Assembly: GCA_004794655.1 (NCBI GenBank)
Contig: SMMW01000056.1
Span: 62,001-126,000 of the forward strand
DNA from: Marisa cornuarietis
Taxonomy: Eukaryota; Mollusca; Gastropoda; Architaenioglossa; Ampullariidae
Length of the DNA: 64,000 nucleotides
Reading direction: 5' to 3'
The translations under genes and the position numbers were made by a program. How positions within the stretch are numbered: the stretch's first letter is position 1; each line of letters opens with the position of its first letter. Shown here piece after piece: positions 61,701-64,000 of this stretch. The notes under the pieces were generated by a model, which was not told the origin of the DNA, did not search any database, and saw nothing but the letters and a program-made list of their open reading frames with translations.

Positions 61701-64000
61701 AAAGGAAGCAGCAAAAGCATTAGCTTGTGCAGTTACTAAGTACTCATCTACAGAAAGAATTGGTCATAGGAGACCAGTTGCAGGCTTATGCAAAACAAGT
61801 GGAACACCTTGAACCAAACCCTGGACATCTTCCTGGCTTTATGTGCATGAACTGCATCTCTTAAGTGTCTTGACCCAGTTTGCAACCACTTATATTTGTT
61901 TCACTGATTTGCATTTAATCCTTCATATATTGTCACATCCTTTTGCGATCTCTTAATATTTCAACTGTAGTAAAAAAATAATAAATAAATAAATATATAA
62001 AAACACTTTAATTAGTCAAAATGAATAGGATGAAACATTTAAACTCTAGCAGGCACCAGCTCAGCAATAGTCATCATTTAAATTAAAGATTCATTCTGTC
62101 TCTTGGCACCTGGCTAGTATAGGAGGATGAACTTAAGCTCTAAGATCTGTTGGTGGACATGATAGTGTTCTTAACCCTTTCAGTTCATTTTCAAACAATT
62201 ACTGACCAGAGACTATGCTATGTTCAACAGAAAAAATGACCTGTTGTATGCTGTCTATTTTTGAAGACCAGTCCAGTCTGATGAATGTATCATCAAAAAG
62301 TTTCAGATATGGTTTTATTTCATTCATATCACACGACAAACCCATTCAAACATCAGTTTCAGTAGAATGATTTAGTGAAATTCAATATATAAAATCTAAC
62401 TTGCTGTAAAGATAGTATATTTTAGTAGTTGTTATTGCATGTAAAAGGAAGATCTGTAGTCATATGATCATGGTACACATTTTTGGAGGTGCACTATTTC
62501 AATTGGGTCAGTGACTGGAATGTCAACCAGTTCCTATGTATACATTTGGTTAGATCTGTAACATATATGGGATGTGTTTTGAAAAAAAATTACACTAGTC
62601 AAAAGTAAACATTTTAATGCCAAGTCATGAAAGACACAAATACAAATTTCTTTCCTGTTTTCAAATGGTCACAGTTTATCCTTTTGGCAAGTTCTTATTA
62701 TTCTAACTATAAATGCTTAATAAAGCCAGATCATTTTTTTTAATTCAAGATGCAACAAAAATCTTGTTTACTATTTCTTATACCCTGTAGATGCAATGTA
62801 TTTTGCCTTTGACAAGTGTAATTAAGCAATAAACAAGATTCTAAATGGGGAAAAAACACTCAACCTGCTTTGCTTGAATAATGTGCTTTCATCCCTAACA
62901 TTGAGATGTAGAATTAGATCAGTCTGCAGCTTGTAGCCTGTGTCAGCATTGAGAGTAACCTTGACCTAAATAACCTGCTTCAATCAGGTATAACAGCAAT
63001 CAGTCAGCAGCGAGAGCAGGCCTCTACCAGTGTCTAGTCACAAACGATGAGTACTGTGAAACTCCATCATATGCCAACATCCATCAAGAAGAGTAAAAGA
63101 AAAGCATGTCACAAAACAAAGATGAAAGCAATGTTTTGCTCATATCATTTTTCAGAATTTCTCATTTTCCCTTAATAATGCCATTACCATTTCATGTTTT
63201 CATTGTTGTCTATGCTCCACATATCTATGTAAGTCTGTACAGACTTAGATGTGTTCTGTGTTTTTATGATCAGTTTTATGCTTACTTATAATGTGCCTAG
63301 AGAATTTTATTATTTTCATTCCATTGTTGATCTGTATTTTGTCCTTGGTACCTATATACATTGGAAATATATTAAATGACCTTCACAGTTATTGTTTCCT
63401 GTTTAAACCAAATTCTTCCCTAAAAGTGACCCAATGGTATTTAATACTGAATTTTGTTTGTTATTATATTTTGTGGTCGCATGAGTAAAGACTTTTTGAA
63501 AGTAAAATCTGTGAATGTCTTATCACTTATTAATACAAAAATTCCTTCCTATTCCTGTTTTCCCTTTAATTATTATACAGAATGCTTAATAAGTTAAAAT
63601 TTAATATATAAAAATATACATTTATTGTATACCATATGCTGATATAATGATCAACAGTTTTTTTATTATTATTATTATTTCCAAGGAGTCACCATATAAA
63701 AAATTACCATAAGAGAAAAGACATTTTTACACCAGTAGTCTTCCTACAACTTTATTTTCTCCTAGAAGAATAACTTCACAGAATCATGTTTCAGTGTAAT
63801 GATGTTAGATAACAACTGGGAAATGGTGATAAAGTCAAAGTGATATGCTACTTGAGACTTTATCCAGTGTAGTGAATGTGTTTCACTGTTATTTTAAATT
63901 ATATGGCTTCAGTTCCAAAGATTCGGATGTAATGTTGCTCTATCCAGCTTACAAAAATTGACAAAGAAACTGCATGGAAATAATCTGTTTTGAAACTGTT
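58798..64000 (+). other. Cav3 intron, start (AT-rich, no exon seen)
   Basis: GTAAGT opens an intron that runs at least 5.2 kb. It is markedly AT-rich and nearly CpG-free, with short A/T-tracts and a (TTA)n run near 63660. I searched for the distal I-II linker and for the domain II S1 text (SKYFxRGIMxAI) and found neither. Nothing else is recognised. Confidence 0.8.

Noticed and set aside
1..64000. Search for CRISPR arrays, bacterial operons, rRNA or complete tRNA genes
   Set aside because: The window is an animal nuclear genome segment; none of these was seen, and the regular arrays present are minisatellites without unique spacers.

Overview
This is a eukaryotic, intron-rich, repeat-dense window. 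The best-supported gene is a metazoan T-type (Cav3, low-voltage-activated) calcium-channel alpha-1 subunit on the + strand. Six exons at 40690-58797 (1703 coding bases, about 567 codons) encode domain I from the start of S1 through S6 and most of the I-II linker. Splice phases agree at every junction. The gene is open at both ends: the exon before S1 was not recognised in the first 40 kb, and the rest of the linker plus domains II-IV lie past 64000. The protein resembles molluscan and vertebrate Cav3. With the repeat content (tRNA-derived SINE with a TTACCTTTACC tail, several non-LTR retrotransposon families, a microsatellite-linked tandem-repeat element like the bivalve 'pearl' type), this suggests a mollusc, probably a gastropod; that assignment is inference.

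Layout. 1-40689 has no securely identified gene. It holds a degenerate non-LTR reverse transcriptase remnant on the - strand (2585-3575), two copies of one interspersed element that carry one and thirteen 68-bp repeats (6466-6704 and 26371-27462), minisatellites of 31, 42 and 50 bp between 20.0 and 22.3 kb, a small terminal-inverted-repeat element (25240-25501), an L1-like RT scrap (34990-35190), a SINE (36650-36888) and many microsatellites. A few short open stretches with splice-like borders are noted as weak exon candidates. 40690-58797 is the Cav3 segment. Its first intron (13.6 kb) contains a truncated LINE on the - strand (46711-48000) and a possible antisense multi-exon gene (43941-45758). 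58798-64000 is AT-rich, CpG-poor intron with no visible exon.

Main points of biological interest: the first Cav3 exon appears to follow a minor-spliceosome (U12, AC-ending) intron; the domain I pore reads SLESW where vertebrate Cav3 has TLEGW; the S3-S4 loop lacks the histidine that gives Cav3.2 its nickel and zinc sensitivity; and the I-II linker keeps a seven-histidine run followed by RASPE and LMLP motifs, as in vertebrate Cav3.1.
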